Of a DNA stretch of 5,861 nt, positions 5,408-5,861 are shown in pieces. Source of the stretch: Acidimicrobiales bacterium (lineage in GTDB: Bacteria > Actinomycetota > Acidimicrobiia > Acidimicrobiales > Poriferisodaliceae); the NCBI GenBank assembly GCA_020631315.1, contig JAHDHM010000179.1:1-5861 (forward strand). Reading direction: 5' to 3'. Every line of letters begins with the position of its first letter. The first letter of the stretch is position 1. The notes beneath the pieces were generated by a model. It did not search any database, was not told the DNA's origin, and worked only from the letters and a program-made list of their open reading frames with translations. Made by a program: the position numbers and the translations under genes.

Positions 5408-5861
5408 TCAGGCGGGGGTGAATGCGGCGTCGAGGTGCTTGACACCGTGGATGAACGACGCGGCGAGCGTGTCCGGCGGCGCCGTGGCGTGGATGTCGGG
5501 CAGCACCGCGAACAGCTCACGGAACATGACCGTGATCTCGCGGCGAGCGAGGTGGGCGCCGAGACAGAAGTGCGGGCCCGGTCCGCCGAAGCCGATGTGC
5601 GGGTTCGGGTTGCGGGTGATGTCGAACCGGTGCGGGTCGGTGAACACGTCCTCGTCGCGGTTGGCGGCGAGGTAGTTCATCAACACCTTCTCCCCCGCGG
5701 CGATCGGCGTGCCGGCGAGTTCGGTGTCGACCAAGGCCGTGCGACGCATGTAGGTCACCGGGCTGGCCAGCCGCACGATCTCCTCGACCGCGGTCGGTGC
5801 GTACTTCTCGAAGTCCGACAGCCACAGGTCGCGCTGATCCGGGTTGTCCGTGAGATAGGTC
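5408..5861 (-). CDS. Cytochrome P450, C-terminal part, CYP124/CYP125-like
   Basis: This is a heme-thiolate monooxygenase needing ferredoxin-type electron partners, which are not in view. The last 150 residues are visible. The K-helix ExxR is in EEIVR (residues 27-30 of the fragment), the ERR-triad Arg is in DPHRFDI, and the heme-binding loop is GFGGPGPHFCLG, with the cysteine codon at 5564-5566. NPNPHIGFGGPGPHFCLG followed by AHLARREI and, near the end, FIHGVKHL strongly recalls actinobacterial CYP124 and CYP125. Those enzymes hydroxylate terminal methyl groups of branched lipids or sterol side chains. The FGG spacing ahead of the GxHxC core is typical of that clade rather than of the textbook FGxGxHxCxG form. 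The clade call rests on remembered motifs and is less certain than the family call. The N-terminal two thirds lies beyond the window. The GGDEF-EAL gene follows on the same strand. Confidence 0.93.
   Translation of the reverse strand, partial: TYLTDNPDQRDLWLSDFEKYAPTAVEEIVRLASPVTYMRRTALVDTELAGTPIAAGEKVLMNYLAANRDEDVFTDPHRFDITRNPNPHIGFGGPGPHFCLGAHLARREITVMFRELFAVLPDIHATAPPDTLAASFIHGVKHLDAAFTPA

Noticed and set aside
3559..5421. Open frame of 620 codons on the plus strand
   Set aside because: It lies opposite the unmistakable PAS-GGDEF-EAL gene. Its translation is low-complexity with no family motifs.
1..5861. Possible defence island, CRISPR array, prophage, insertion sequence or biosynthetic cluster
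   Set aside because: No regularly spaced repeats, transposase, integrase, nuclease-type defence genes or tRNA attachment site are visible. The genes belong to familiar, functionally unrelated families.

Overview
This is a dense, GC-rich bacterial window with little intergenic DNA and frequent GTG and TTG starts. Both DNA strands carry long spurious reading frames, as expected at this base composition. Gene content (an oligopeptide-type ABC transporter, a CYP124/CYP125-like P450, a PAS-GGDEF-EAL protein, an APH(6)/hydroxyurea-kinase-like protein) and apparent leaderless TAnnnT promoters point to a free-living actinobacterium. An Acidimicrobiia or Ilumatobacter-like host is a guess, not a demonstrated assignment.

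Layout, left to right. 1-454 (minus): N-terminal part of a DppD/OppD-type ABC transporter ATPase, cut by the window edge. 455-662: a 208-bp intergenic region with a good sigma70-type promoter for the transporter gene, a hairpin or operator just downstream of it, and a second perfect inverted repeat just past the end of the next gene. 663-1727 (minus): an Ldh2-family malate/L-lactate-type dehydrogenase. 1818-2219 (minus): a small predicted four-helix membrane protein of unknown function. 2220-2266: a 47-bp divergent spacer that seems to carry back-to-back -10 elements for two leaderless transcripts. 2267-3145 (plus): an aminoglycoside/hydroxyurea-type small-molecule kinase, the only plus-strand gene. 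3055-5280 (minus): a c-di-GMP turnover protein with an N-terminal CBS-like region, PAS, GGDEF and EAL, whose 3' end overlaps the kinase gene tail-to-tail by 91 bp. 5408-5861 (minus): the C-terminal part of a cytochrome P450, cut by the window edge.

The genes do not form one evident pathway. The membrane-protein and dehydrogenase genes could be co-transcribed, because they lie on the same strand with a 90-bp gap. The transporter downstream has its own promoter and is separated by a probable terminator. The P450 and the c-di-GMP gene share a strand with a 127-bp gap that contains repeated GTTC/GAAC half-sites. I found no CRISPR array, transposase, tRNA, rRNA or recognisable new multi-gene system. 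The most interesting signals are regulatory: the divergent leaderless promoter pair, the promoter-hairpin arrangement ahead of the transporter gene, and the antisense 3' overlap.
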